A stretch of DNA of 64,000 bases from Myxococcales bacterium (GTDB taxonomy: Bacteria; Myxococcota_A; Polyangia; Nannocystales; Nannocystaceae), in the NCBI GenBank assembly GCA_020633315.1, contig JACKDV010000005.1:62001-126000 (forward strand), read 5' to 3'. The position numbers and the translations under genes are program-made. The notes under the pieces were generated by a model. That model worked only from the letters and a program-made list of their open reading frames with translations. It had not been told where the DNA came from and did not search any database. Each line of letters begins with the position of its first letter. Within the stretch, counting starts at the first letter, position 1. This document shows, in pieces, positions 1-10,453 of the stretch.

Positions 1-1489
<1,489 letters not shown>

Positions 1490-1511
1490 GCCCGCCCGCG
1501 AGGCGAATCCC

Positions 1512-2741
1512 TCACATCGGCAGCACGTTGGCGGGCAGGGTGGAGCCGAAGCGATCGAATTGCAGGAAGTGCGAGTAGGCGGGGTCGTAGCCGTCGCCGT
1601 AGGAGGTGTCGGGCACCGCCGCCCAGCTCCACTCACCGAAGTCCTGCTCGTTGAGCAGGCCCAGGTGGAGATCGAGGTAGGCGGGATCGCCGATGTCGGC
1701 CCAGGGAACCCTCAGCTCCACGAAGGAGCCCATCATGATGACGTCGGCGGCCGGGATGGTGAAGGCAGCGTCCTGCCACGCCGCCCCGGTCCACTCGAGC
1801 GCGCCCCAGAAGGTACCGTCGAGCCGCCAGCGCAGGTGCCAGCGCGCATCGAAGGGCATCGTGGGCAGCTGGGTGTTGTACATGACCCCCTGGCTCGTCC
1901 CCGCGGGACCGCCGATGTACACCACCATCCACTCCTCCGGATCGCCACCCACGGCCGGGCTGTCGAAGCCCAGGTAGAGGTAGCTGTCGTCCCAGGCCAC
2001 GCGAGCGGTGTGACCGGGCGTGGACGAGCTCAGGATCTCGTCCATGTTGAAGTCGTCCGTGCCGTCGATGTCGATCGTGTGGAAGTAGCGGACGATGAAG
2101 CCGGTGACGGTGGTGAAGTCGGCGTCCATCGGGGTGCCGCCCACGTCGGTCACCGTGGCGAGCACCCGGATCTGGTAGGTCGTCGCGCTGTCCAGCGGCT
2201 CGGCCGGGGTGACGACGAAGGTCTGGTCGTCGCCCGTGCTCGGCGCGCTGGTCATGGCCACGCAGGTCACGAAGCCGTCCGAGGAGACCTGCAGCGCACC
2301 GGTGCAGCCGGTCCCCACGTTGGTGGTGACGGTGGCCGGGTCCATCACCTCGCTGAAGGTCACCTCGATCGTGGTGTCGGCCGCCACCCCCGACATCAGC
2401 TCGGCCGGGGTGGTGGACTGCACCGAGGGCGGCTCGTCGACGCTGCCCGAGCTGCTGCCCTCGCTCGTGCCGGCGGTGCTGCCCCCGTCGCTGTCGGGCT
2501 CGATCGAGGTCGCGCCGGTGGTGCCCGTGCCCGTCTCGTCCTCGGAGCCCGAGGTGGTCAGCGTGGGATCGGTGGGATCGATGCTGGTGGGCTGGAAGGT
2601 GGTGATCGAGCCGGTGGTGTCGTCCTCCCCCGTGGTCGTGGGGGTCACGCTCGTCCTCGCCTCGCCCTCCGAGCAGGCGAGCACCAGCACGCTCGCCGCA
2701 AGGCCACCGATCGCCGCGCTCCGTCTCCGCATCCAAGCCAT
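1512..2741 (-). CDS. Secreted lipoprotein with Ig-like (Big_5) and CBM9/DOMON-like domains
   Basis: The 409 aa protein starts with an Arg-rich n-region and a hydrophobic stretch ending VLVLAC, so Cys23 is the likely lipidation site. Residues 24-100 are a low-complexity Thr/Ser/Gly/Asp linker typical of myxobacterial surface lipoproteins. About 103-205 resembles an SbsA-type Big_5 domain (VTFSEVMDPATV, TYQIRV). About 205-409 looks like a carbohydrate-binding module 9/DOMON-like beta-sandwich, with IDIDGTDD at its start, AWDDSYLYLGF and LRVPWADIG. It lies downstream of the ECF sigma gene on the same strand. A role in binding surface polysaccharide is an inference; no catalytic motif is visible. 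Confidence 0.85.
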   Translation of the reverse strand: MAWMRRRSAAIGGLAASVLVLACSEGEARTSVTPTTTGEDDTTGSITTFQPTSIDPTDPTLTTSGSEDETGTGTTGATSIEPDSDGGSTAGTSEGSSSGSVDEPPSVQSTTPAELMSGVAADTTIEVTFSEVMDPATVTTNVGTGCTGALQVSSDGFVTCVAMTSAPSTGDDQTFVVTPAEPLDSATTYQIRVLATVTDVGGTPMDADFTTVTGFIVRYFHTIDIDGTDDFNMDEILSSSTPGHTARVAWDDSYLYLGFDSPAVGGDPEEWMVVYIGGPAGTSQGVMYNTQLPTMPFDARWHLRWRLDGTFWGALEWTGAAWQDAAFTIPAADVIMMGSFVELRVPWADIGDPAYLDLHLGLLNEQDFGEWSWAAVPDTSYGDGYDPAYSHFLQFDRFGSTLPANVLPM

Positions 2742-2812
2742 GCACCGACGCTACGTCGGTGGGGCCGAGGCTGTCCAGACGCGCCGCGGCCCCGCGTCAC
2801 GGCCCCAAAGGC

Positions 2813-3826
2813 CTAGGTCTCGAGGCGAGGGGGCAGGCCGAAGCGGGGGAACAGGGACTCGGTGTCGAGGAAGTGGTTGAGGGCTGCGATGCGCTCGCCC
2901 CGGAGCTCCAGGACGATGAGCGACCACGGCTGGTGTGGCTGCCCGGGCGGGCCAGCGCGATACTGACCGAACGCGGGACAGCCGCAGGCCGCGGTGGGGA
3001 CCAGCCGCGAGCCGCGACAGCCGATCCCGTGCCCCAGCAGCCACGCCGAGATGGACTCGTGGCCGCGCAGCCACAGCGAGTACGGCGGCATCGAGAGCGT
3101 CGCGTCCTCGCGCAGCAGCGCGACGAGCGCTTCCACGTCGTAGCGGTGGAAGGCGTCCACGTAGCGATCGACCAGCTCGACCTGCGCGGGCGACAGCGGC
3201 GAGGGGGAGAGCGCCACGTCGACGTCCATGCTGCGCTCGGCCAGCGTGGCGCGGGCGCGCTGCAGGGCGCTGTTGGCCGCGGGCACCGACATCTCGAGCC
3301 CCTCGGCCACCTCGCGAGCGGACCAGCCCAGCACCTCCCGCAGCAGCAGCACCGCCCGCTGCCGCGCGGGCAGGTGCTGCAGCGCAGCCACGAAGGCCAG
3401 GCGGATGCTCTGCCGCAGCACGATCGCCTCGCTGGCGTCGGCGTCGGGGGGCAGCGCGCTCGCGTCGTCGATGGGCTCGAGCCAGTGGGTCCGCGGCCGA
3501 GCCACCAGCTCGTCGTCGACGGTCCCCACCGAGCCCGAGCTCATCGGTCGCTCGCGCCGCGAGCGATGGGACAGCGCGTCGAGGCACACGTTGGTGGCGA
3601 TGCGAACCAGCCAGGTGCGCAGCGACGCCCGGCCGTCGAAGCCCGACATCCCCCGCCAGGCGCGGACCATGGTCTCCTGCACGGCATCGTCGGCGTCGAT
3701 GGCCGAGCCGAGCATGCGGTAGCAGTGACCCACGAGCGCGGCTCGGTGCGACTCGAGCCGCTGCGCCGCCGGCTCGCCCCCCCGGGCGTCGGGCTCGGTG
3801 GGATCGGGAGCGGTGTCGAGGCTCAT
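2813..3826 (-). CDS. ECF sigma factor with C-terminal SnoaL-like domain
   Basis: The 337 aa protein has sigma region 2 at about 25-95 (HCYRMLGSAIDADDAVQE, RTWLVRIATNVCLD) and region 4 at about 130-185 (LPARQRAVLLLREVLGWS, then a helix-turn-helix). The remaining C-terminus, about 205-330, is an NTF2/SnoaL-like fold ending HFLDTESLFPRFGLPP. This matches the TIGR02960/SigG-type family, in which the extra domain is known to modulate sigma activity in place of a classical anti-sigma factor. Its ATG overlaps the stop of the upstream SUKH gene (ATGA), so the two are probably translationally coupled. The target promoter is unknown. Confidence 0.9.
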   Translation of the reverse strand: MSLDTAPDPTEPDARGGEPAAQRLESHRAALVGHCYRMLGSAIDADDAVQETMVRAWRGMSGFDGRASLRTWLVRIATNVCLDALSHRSRRERPMSSGSVGTVDDELVARPRTHWLEPIDDASALPPDADASEAIVLRQSIRLAFVAALQHLPARQRAVLLLREVLGWSAREVAEGLEMSVPAANSALQRARATLAERSMDVDVALSPSPLSPAQVELVDRYVDAFHRYDVEALVALLREDATLSMPPYSLWLRGHESISAWLLGHGIGCRGSRLVPTAACGCPAFGQYRAGPPGQPHQPWSLIVLELRGERIAALNHFLDTESLFPRFGLPPRLET

Positions 3827-4476
3827 CCTTCCTCACCGCCCTCCCACCACCAGTCGAGGTAGCCCTCGGGCAGCACCCCGGGGTGCTCGCGGGTCTCCTT
3901 GTAGAGGCGGGCCATCCGTCGCATCAGCTCCAGGTCGTCGAGCACCCGCCAGGGCGGCTCGTCGTCGCCGGGCTCGACGAAGCGCGACGGGGTGCGGGGC
4001 TGCAGCCGCTGGCCGGGCCCGAGCGGCCCGTGCTCCTCGGTCCACGCCACCACCCGCGAGTGCTGCAGCACCTCGGGGTCGTCGAGCACCCAGCCCGAGA
4101 AGCGCTCGAGGCTGAAGCCCACGTGCTCGTAGATCCCGTCGAGGGGATCGAAGCGCACCACCTCGTCCTTGTAGAGCCCGAACTGGGTGCCGAAGCGATC
4201 CTCGGCGAAGAACAGCAGCTCGCTGGCCTTGCCGTAGGGCGTGCGCCACAGCGTGAGCTGGTTCCAGTCCTCCACCCCACGCACCGAGGCCACCGTGACC
4301 GAGGGGCGGACCACCAGCGCGCCGTCGATCGCGACGAAGCCGTCGCGCAGGTGCAGCAGCGCCTCGAGCTCGAGCTTGCGGTCGCTCTCGAGGGTGACCG
4401 GCGTCTCGCGCAGGCGCTTGGGGGCGCGGCTGATGGGGGACCCGGCCTGACCGAGGAGCTCGGCGAGCTTGCTCAT
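3823..4476 (-). CDS. SUKH (SMI1/KNR4)-like protein
   Basis: The 217 aa protein has no signal peptide. The segment ELLFFAEDRFGTQFGLYK followed by VVRFDPLDG, about residues 86-112, is the core SUKH/SMI1-KNR4 pattern (a hydrophobic strand, AEDxFG, then an acidic strand). The C-terminal part (WRVLDDLELMRRMARLYKE) is helical. SUKH proteins are best known as immunity proteins of contact-dependent toxins, but many are stand-alone regulators. No toxin gene flanks it. It overlaps the SnoaL-tailed sigma factor by 4 nt and would be translated first, which suggests a regulatory rather than immunity role. That is inference. Confidence 0.7.
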   Translation of the reverse strand: MSKLAELLGQAGSPISRAPKRLRETPVTLESDRKLELEALLHLRDGFVAIDGALVVRPSVTVASVRGVEDWNQLTLWRTPYGKASELLFFAEDRFGTQFGLYKDEVVRFDPLDGIYEHVGFSLERFSGWVLDDPEVLQHSRVVAWTEEHGPLGPGQRLQPRTPSRFVEPGDDEPPWRVLDDLELMRRMARLYKETREHPGVLPEGYLDWWWEGGEEG

Positions 4477-4626
4477 GGCGCGAAGCCTAGCCGAATCTCA
4501 TGCCTCGGGGCACCGGCCCGGCCGCCCTGCCCCACGGCCGCCCACCCGCGGCCCGCTGCGGCGAGCGGGTCGAGCGGCACGGCACGTCGGGCTGCACGCC
4601 GCGAGTCGGGCCAGGCCGAGCCGCCG

Positions 4627-6435
4627 CTAGGGCGAGCGCTTGCGGTCCAGCACCACCCGCGGGCCCTGGTAGTAGTGCACCACCATGCGCACGGCCTGCT
4701 TGTCCGAGCCCAGCTCGAAGCTCACCCGGTTGTCGCTGTGGTCCTTGAAGAAGAAGCGGTTGCGCCCCATCGGGTGCATCCAGGTGCGAGCGTGGCCGGG
4801 CACGTCGAAGTACAGGCGATCGCCCTCTCGCTCCACGCGGATCGACTCGAACACCCCCAGGCCGTCGCCGGGCAACGCCTCGCCGAGGCTCTCGATGGTC
4901 TGCGCCGAGATCCCGTAGGTGCCCACGTAGCGATCGTAGGTGCTGGGCGCGATGCTGACCTCGGCCGGCTCGTTGCGCTTGGGCGGATCGTCGCCGTGCA
5001 CCAGCATCGCCACGTCCTGCGCGACCTGGGCCCCGGGCACCACCTCGGTGTTGGCGAGCACCACCACCATCGTGCCGTCCTCGGCGAAGCGCAGCACCGA
5101 GCCGCTGTAGCCGTCGATGGCCCCCGGGAAGCTCAGCAGCCGCTGGCCGTAGGCGCGGGTGACCAGCCAGCCGTAGCCGTAGCCGTCGTCGGTGGGGGTG
5201 GCCATCTCCTCGAGGCTGTCGGGCGCGAGCAGGGTGCCCTCGCGCAGCGCCCGATCCCACACCACGAGATCGGCAGGGCTCGACACGAGGCCGCCCGCGG
5301 CCCCGAAGGTGCTCATGTCGATCGGGCCCGGGGGCTCGAGCACCTCCTCGTCGTTCCACACGTTGCCGCGGGCCTGCTCGCCCGTCTCCCACGCGTCGCC
5401 GAAGCCGGTCTGGCTCATGCCCGCCGGCGCGAACACGTGGGTGGCCATGTACTCGCCGTAGGCGACCCCGCTGATGTGCTCGATCACCGCGCCGAGCAGG
5501 AAGTAGTTGGTGTTGCTGGGCGAGGTGGCGCTGCCGGGCGAAGACTCGAGGCGCAGCTTGGCCAGCCGCTCGACCATCTGCTCGGTGCGGTGGAACTCGG
5601 CCTTCCACACGTGGAAGTAGGGCGCGTCGGTGTAGTTGGGCAGCCCAGAGCGGTGCGTGAGCAGGTCGCGGATGGTGATGCGGTTGCCCCAGGGCAGATC
5701 GGGCACGAAGCGATCGAGGGTGTCGTCGAGCCGAAGCAGCCCCTCGTCGCGGAGCTGCAGGATCGCGAGCGCGGTGAAGGGCTCGGTGAGCAGCCCCAGG
5801 CGGAAGCGCGTGGACGGGGTGTTGGGCGTGCCGGCCACCGGATCGGCGAGGCCGAAGCCCTTGTGGTAGAGCACCTCGCCCTGCCGCGCCACGAGCACGA
5901 CGCCGTGGAACTTGAAGGCGGGGCCGTAGTTGCGGCCGTAGTCGGCGATGTAGGCCTCGATCTTCGCCTCGATGTCGTCGGGCAGCGGCTGACCGGGCGT
6001 GCCCTCGGCCGCGAGCTCCGGCACGTTCAAGCCGCCGCCGGCCACCACGGGCGAGCTCGGGACCTCGACGTCCTCGAGCTCGGCGACGAGCTCGGGCGAC
6101 TCGGGGGTGGTCCACGGTCGGCTCCCCAGCGCGAGCACGGCGGCCACGCCGGCCGCGGCCAGGCCCCACGTCCACCATCGCGATCCGCCCGAGCGATGGC
6201 CGGGGCTCACCGCGGGCACGTCGACCGGCAGCGCGACCACGCGGGGATCGGCCCGTGCGACCTCGGCCGCCATGATGCGCTCGACGAAGCCCTCGTCGAT
6301 CTCGTCCTCGGGAGCGCGACCGCTGCCCTCGGGACCGAGCTCGCGCCACGCCTCGATCGCGAGCACGAGCCGAGCCTCGAGCTCGGCGTCGATGTCGGCC
6401 ACGCGCAGCCGTCGGCTGTCGTCGGGCCTAGACAT
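4627..6435 (-). CDS. Membrane protein: cytoplasmic tail, one TM, degenerate beta-lactamase-fold domain (putative anti-sigma)
   Basis: The 602 aa protein has an acidic cytoplasmic N-terminus of about 85 residues, one TM segment at about 88-104, and an extracytoplasmic class-C beta-lactamase/serine-hydrolase-like domain (about 160-500) with a C-terminal beta extension. The fold is recognisable from FRLG..TEPFTALAIL, HRSGLPNYTD and NTNYFLLGAVIE. However, the catalytic SxxK positions are Leu215 and Glu218, the Tyr of YxN is Pro306, and the usual HxG triplet reads FPG at 436-438. It is therefore predicted to be catalytically dead. The start overlaps the upstream ECF sigma gene by 8 nt, and the topology is that of an anti-sigma factor, although no HxxxCxxC zinc motif is seen in the tail. 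Confidence 0.85.
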   Translation of the reverse strand: MSRPDDSRRLRVADIDAELEARLVLAIEAWRELGPEGSGRAPEDEIDEGFVERIMAAEVARADPRVVALPVDVPAVSPGHRSGGSRWWTWGLAAAGVAAVLALGSRPWTTPESPELVAELEDVEVPSSPVVAGGGLNVPELAAEGTPGQPLPDDIEAKIEAYIADYGRNYGPAFKFHGVVLVARQGEVLYHKGFGLADPVAGTPNTPSTRFRLGLLTEPFTALAILQLRDEGLLRLDDTLDRFVPDLPWGNRITIRDLLTHRSGLPNYTDAPYFHVWKAEFHRTEQMVERLAKLRLESSPGSATSPSNTNYFLLGAVIEHISGVAYGEYMATHVFAPAGMSQTGFGDAWETGEQARGNVWNDEEVLEPPGPIDMSTFGAAGGLVSSPADLVVWDRALREGTLLAPDSLEEMATPTDDGYGYGWLVTRAYGQRLLSFPGAIDGYSGSVLRFAEDGTMVVVLANTEVVPGAQVAQDVAMLVHGDDPPKRNEPAEVSIAPSTYDRYVGTYGISAQTIESLGEALPGDGLGVFESIRVEREGDRLYFDVPGHARTWMHPMGRNRFFFKDHSDNRVSFELGSDKQAVRMVVHYYQGPRVVLDRKRSP

Positions 6436-7048
6436 GGTAGACCTCCGCCAGCGCCTCTCGCAGCCGCGAGCGCGCCCGTGACAGCCGCGACTTCACGGTG
6501 CCGAGATCGATGCCGAGCACCTTGGAGATCTCGGTGTACTCCATCCCGTGATACTCGCGGAGCACGAACGCCGCGCGGTACTCCGGCGACAGCTCGTCGA
6601 TCGCGTCGCTCAAGCGCTGGGCCAGCATCTTGCGCTCCGCCGTCGCGTCGGCGCGATCCGAGGACGCAACCTGGACCGCGGTGGGATCGAAGGGACGAGT
6701 GTCGAGGCGCCGCCGACGGAGCTCGTCGATGGCCCGGTGGCTCGCGATGGTGAGAATCCAAGTGGAGAGGCGTGCGGGACCATGGCGATCGAACTTGGGC
6801 AGCGCCCGGAACACCCGGAGGAAGGTCTCCTGGGCGATGTCCTCGACCAGGCCGGGATCGGCCTGGCCACGCAGCAACCGAGACACCAATGCCACCACGG
6901 GCCGCTGGTACCGCTCGACCAACGCCCGCTTCGCGCGCAGATCGCCGCGCTGAGCCCGGGCGAGGGTCACCTCGTCGAGCTCGGCCGCACGGGGGGGGCG
7001 ATCAGGCGCCGGTTGGATCGAGACGGCCTCGGTCACCTGGGTCCTCAC
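6428..7048 (-). CDS. RpoE-type ECF sigma factor
   Basis: The encoded protein is about 206 aa from a GTG at 7048, the usual length for the family. Region 2 contains VEDIAQETFLRVFRAL and LSTWILTIASHRAIDELRR. Region 4 contains LSPEYRAAFVLREYHGMEY and the helix-turn-helix GIDLGTVKSRLSRARSRL. The frame stays open upstream to 7318, but that extension would be an atypical tail running into the divergent acyltransferase gene, so an internal start (GTG 7048, or GTG 7036 in the same frame) is preferred; no convincing ribosome-binding site decides between them. The 3' end overlaps the degenerate serine-hydrolase membrane protein, giving a sigma/anti-sigma-like pair. The interval 7049-7250 is a divergent intergenic region without a gene. 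Confidence 0.9.
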   Translation of the reverse strand: MRTQVTEAVSIQPAPDRPPRAAELDEVTLARAQRGDLRAKRALVERYQRPVVALVSRLLRGQADPGLVEDIAQETFLRVFRALPKFDRHGPARLSTWILTIASHRAIDELRRRRLDTRPFDPTAVQVASSDRADATAERKMLAQRLSDAIDELSPEYRAAFVLREYHGMEYTEISKVLGIDLGTVKSRLSRARSRLREALAEVYHV

Positions 7049-7250
7049 ACGACGATCGGTGCATGATAGTTCCCGCGCGGTTTCCGCTCCGGCAAGAAAA
7101 CCGCCCTTCCCCTTCTCCAGTGGCTCGAGGCTGGGCACGACGATCCCCGAACGTCGGTCGCGAGCCGTTGATGACGCTCCGCCGCGGGAATCGATCTCCC
7201 ACCTTGGACCACCTCCCACGAGGGCCTGGCCACCGGTTTCGAGCGCGCTC

Positions 7251-8588
7251 ATGACCTGGCGCGAGCATCGCGCTAGGCTCCGCAGGGGGTCCTTCCGCGC
7301 CGTGCGCAGCAAGAACATCGACTACATCGCGGGGATCGACCACATCCGCGCGTTCGCGTCGCTGCTCGCGGTCTTCCACCACAGCTACTGGCTCATCCAC
7401 CGCAAGTGGGATCCGCCGGGGCTGACCCACGACACCTGGATCGTCACCGACAACCCGCTGTGGAGCCTCACCATCGAGGTCCACATCGTGGTCACGATGT
7501 TCTTCGTGCTCTCGGGCTTCCTGTTCTCGCTGGTGGGGGCAGGACGAGAGATCCGCTACCTGCCGTTCATGCGCAACCGAGTGCTGCGCGTGTTCCCGGT
7601 CTACATCGCGGTGCTGATGTTCGGGATGGCGGTGTTCCCCGAGCGCGTGACCTGGGTGGGCTTCATCTCCTCGGCCACCGTGCTGAGCAACAGCATCGCC
7701 GCGCTCAACCTGTGGCCGGTGTCCACCACCTTCTGGACGGTGGCGATCGAGCTGCAGTTCTACCTCATCTTCCCGTTCCTCAACACCTTCCTCAACCGCG
7801 AGGGGGCCAAGCCGCTGCTGTACCTGCTGGCCTTCGCGGTGGTGCTGCGCCTGGTCGGCTTCGCCATCGGCAACTCGGTGCGCGACATGAACTACTGGCA
7901 CCTGCCCGGGCGCATCGACGCGTTCTTGCTGGGCATGCTGCTGGCGCGCGTGCACCTGCGCTACAAGCTGGCCGACCGCACCCCGTGGCTCATCATCCCG
8001 GGGCTGGTCGCGCTGTTCGGCTGCACCTTCACCCTCAACCACATCGGGGGGTGGCCGGCGCAGGCGTGGTGGAAGGCGCTGTGGCCCACGGTCGAGGCCA
8101 TCGCCTGCGTGATCTTCGTGCCCTGCTACCTCAGCTTCTCGCGGGTGCTGCCGCGGCTGCTGTCGCGGCTGTTCGCCTTCCTCGGCTCGCTGAGCTTCTC
8201 CACCTATCTGTGTCACTTCATGGTGATGCAGGCGCTGTACGACCACGGGATCCTGCTCGACCTGCACAACGCGCTCGGCTGGTCGGCGCACGCCGACGCG
8301 CTGGCCAACACCATGCTGGTGATCATCCCGGCGTCGCTGTTCGTCTCCTACCTGGCCTTCAACGGCATCGAGGCGCCCTTCATGCGGCTGCGGGGGTACT
8401 ACGTGCCCAACAAGAAGCCCAAGGCCGAGGCGCCCTCGGCCGCCACCGCGCCCGATCCCGATCCCATCGTGCCTCCGCCCGGCGCGGGCGGCCCCCCGGT
8501 CACCGGTCGCTCCGACGCCGAGGTCCCCGGCGCCGAGCGAGACCGGCTGGCCCAGGCGGCCCGCAAGGACGAGCCCAACGAGTGGTGA
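7251..8588 (+). CDS. Acyltransferase family 3 (OafA-like) membrane protein
   Basis: The 445 aa product has about ten hydrophobic segments and the family signature near the N-terminus (IDHIRAFASLLAVFHHSYW, with the conserved R...H pair), followed by FFVLSGFLFS and YLPFMRNRVLRVFPVY. Family members transfer acyl groups to sugars of lipopolysaccharide, peptidoglycan or secreted polysaccharide in the inner membrane. The C-terminal 65 residues are a Pro/Ala/Glu-rich disordered tail. The ATG at 7251 was chosen because it leaves a normal n-region; a frame extension upstream overlaps the divergent sigma promoter region. It overlaps the next gene by 4 nt (TGGTGA), so both are probably translated together. 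Confidence 0.92.
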   Translation: MTWREHRARLRRGSFRAVRSKNIDYIAGIDHIRAFASLLAVFHHSYWLIHRKWDPPGLTHDTWIVTDNPLWSLTIEVHIVVTMFFVLSGFLFSLVGAGREIRYLPFMRNRVLRVFPVYIAVLMFGMAVFPERVTWVGFISSATVLSNSIAALNLWPVSTTFWTVAIELQFYLIFPFLNTFLNREGAKPLLYLLAFAVVLRLVGFAIGNSVRDMNYWHLPGRIDAFLLGMLLARVHLRYKLADRTPWLIIPGLVALFGCTFTLNHIGGWPAQAWWKALWPTVEAIACVIFVPCYLSFSRVLPRLLSRLFAFLGSLSFSTYLCHFMVMQALYDHGILLDLHNALGWSAHADALANTMLVIIPASLFVSYLAFNGIEAPFMRLRGYYVPNKKPKAEAPSAATAPDPDPIVPPPGAGGPPVTGRSDAEVPGAERDRLAQAARKDEPNEW

Positions 8589-10369
8589 GCGAGCGCCGCT
8601 ACTGGATCTGGGCCCTGATCGTGCTGGCGATCGGCGTGGCCCTGCGCTGGCGCTCGTTCCTCGTGGGCTTCGGCATGGACGACTTCGCCCAGCTCGCGAT
8701 GCTCGGCGACGCCTACCCGGTCCACCGCGAGCCCTGGGATCTGTTCTCGTTCTCGCGGGGCACCCCCGAGGAGGTCCACGCGCTCATGAGCCGCGGCAGC
8801 CTGGCGTGGTGGTCGTGGCCCGAGCTCAAGCTCTCGGCCATGCGCCCGCTGAGCAGCCTGCTGATGTGGGTCGACGTGAGGCTCTTCGGCCACCAGGCGG
8901 TGTGGCACCACCTGCACACCATGCTGTGGTGGGCGGTGATGCTCCTGTGCGCCGCCCTGCTGCTGCGCCGCCTGCTGCCCCCGCGCTGGGCCGCGCTGGC
9001 CCTGCTGCTCTACGCGCTCGACGAGTGCCACACCTACCCCATCGGCTGGCTCGCCAACCGCAACGCGATCATCTCGGCCACCTTCGCCTTCCTCGCGCTG
9101 TGGGCCCACGTGCGCCACCGCGAGGACGGCTGGGGCAAGGGGCGGTGGCTCGCCCCCCTGCTGCTGGTGGTGTCGTTCACCGGGGGTGAGTACGCCCTGT
9201 GCATCCTGCCCTTCTTCGTGCTCTACGAGCTGGTGAGCGCCCCGGGCTCGCGGGCCCAGCGAGCCCGGGCGCTGCTGCCGATGCTGGCCGTCTTCGTGGT
9301 CTACACCGCGGTCCACCGCGGCCTGGGCTTCGGCACCCTGGGCTCCAACGTCTACGTCGATCCGGTGCGCGAGCCCGGGGCCTACCTGGGGATGGTCGCG
9401 CTGCGCCTGCCGCTGCTGGTGGCCGACCTGTTCCTGGCCGTCCCCACCGGCCGCATGTCGATCTCGCACCAGCTCATGGAGCTGCAGGCCGGGCTGGGCC
9501 CGGTGGCGCTGGTGCTGATCGCCGGGCTGGCCGCCGGCGCCCGGCGATCGCTGGATCCCGCGCTGCGCCGCCGCCTGCTGTGGCTGCTGCTCGCCGCGGT
9601 GCTGTCGGTCCTGCCCGTGTCCTCCTCGTTCGTCTCGGCCCGGCTGCTGCTGATCCCCGCGCTGGCCGGGCACGCGGTGATCGCCGCGGTGATCCTCGAC
9701 GCCTGGGATCGCGTGCGCGACCGGGCCCAGCGCCTGCGCCCCCTCGGCCTGCTGCGCACCGTCATCGCGGCCGCGCTCGCGGTGGCCCACCTGCTCCTGG
9801 CGCCGTGGTGGGGCCTGGAGGAGATGACCAACATCCACCAGGTGAACCTGGGCACCCGCCGGGCCTCGCTGGCCATGCAGGTGGACGACGCCAAGGTGGC
9901 CAGGCAGCGGCTGGTGGTGCTGACCGCCGGCGATCCGATGTCGCTGCTCTACCCGGCGCTGGTGCGCTGGGCCGACGGGCATCCCCTGCCGCGCTCGTGG
10001 TGGGTGCTGTCGATGGCGCCCCACCGCCACCTGCTCACCCGCACCGCGCCCGGCGTGCTCGAGCTCGAGGTGGAAGGCGGCTCGATGCTCACGGGGCCGG
10101 TGGAGCAGCTCTTTCGCCACCCCGACCGGCCGCTCGCGGCCGGCGACGTGGTCGCGCTCGACGGGCTGCGCATCGAGGTGCTGCGGGTCGACGGCGACGG
10201 GCGCCCGGTGAAGGTTCGCTACGCCTTCGAGACCCCGGTGGACGACGGCTCGATCGTGTTCCTGCTGATGACCAAGCGGGGCATGATCCGCTACCCGATG
10301 GGACCGGTGGGCGCGACGATGATGATCCCGCCGGCCCAGCTCCCCATGGTGCTCGACGATCCGGCGTAG
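8585..10369 (+). CDS. Polytopic membrane protein, GT-C glycosyltransferase-like
   Basis: The 594 aa product starts at GTG 8585 inside the stop of the acyltransferase gene. It has about ten TM helices in the first 430 residues, then a soluble, probably periplasmic, C-terminal domain of about 160 residues. The first periplasmic loop carries GFGMDDFAQ, an acidic pair in the position where GT-C lipid-linked glycosyltransferases have their catalytic Asp. GWLANRNAIISA later resembles other uncharacterised bacterial GT-C proteins. The pairing with an O-acyltransferase suggests joint decoration of a surface glycan. No specific substrate can be assigned; it could also be a non-catalytic membrane protein. 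Confidence 0.75.
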   Translation: MSERRYWIWALIVLAIGVALRWRSFLVGFGMDDFAQLAMLGDAYPVHREPWDLFSFSRGTPEEVHALMSRGSLAWWSWPELKLSAMRPLSSLLMWVDVRLFGHQAVWHHLHTMLWWAVMLLCAALLLRRLLPPRWAALALLLYALDECHTYPIGWLANRNAIISATFAFLALWAHVRHREDGWGKGRWLAPLLLVVSFTGGEYALCILPFFVLYELVSAPGSRAQRARALLPMLAVFVVYTAVHRGLGFGTLGSNVYVDPVREPGAYLGMVALRLPLLVADLFLAVPTGRMSISHQLMELQAGLGPVALVLIAGLAAGARRSLDPALRRRLLWLLLAAVLSVLPVSSSFVSARLLLIPALAGHAVIAAVILDAWDRVRDRAQRLRPLGLLRTVIAAALAVAHLLLAPWWGLEEMTNIHQVNLGTRRASLAMQVDDAKVARQRLVVLTAGDPMSLLYPALVRWADGHPLPRSWWVLSMAPHRHLLTRTAPGVLELEVEGGSMLTGPVEQLFRHPDRPLAAGDVVALDGLRIEVLRVDGDGRPVKVRYAFETPVDDGSIVFLLMTKRGMIRYPMGPVGATMMIPPAQLPMVLDDPA

Positions 10370-10403
10370 CGCCGGCCGGCCGCGCCCTCGCCGGGGCGGT
10401 GCG

Positions 10404-10432
10404 ACCGGCCGTGGGCGGGAGCCACGACCGGT
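10404..10432. terminator. Hairpin between convergent genes
   Basis: An 11-bp inverted repeat (ACCGGCCGTGG / CCACGACCGGT, one mismatch) with a 7-nt loop sits in the 84-nt gap between the GT-C-like gene and the convergent aconitase-family gene. There is no U tract, so it would act as a GC-rich bidirectional stem. Function is inferred from position and symmetry. Confidence 0.5.
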
Positions 10433-10453
10433 GCGACCCGCTCGAGCGCGACG

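Noticed and set aside
2935..6753. A 1272-codon plus-strand open frame opposite the sigma, SUKH and hydrolase-like genes
   Set aside because: It is an antisense artefact of the GC-rich code. The translation is mostly Arg/Ala/Pro/Gly or His-rich with no domain, while the opposite strand has recognisable proteins.
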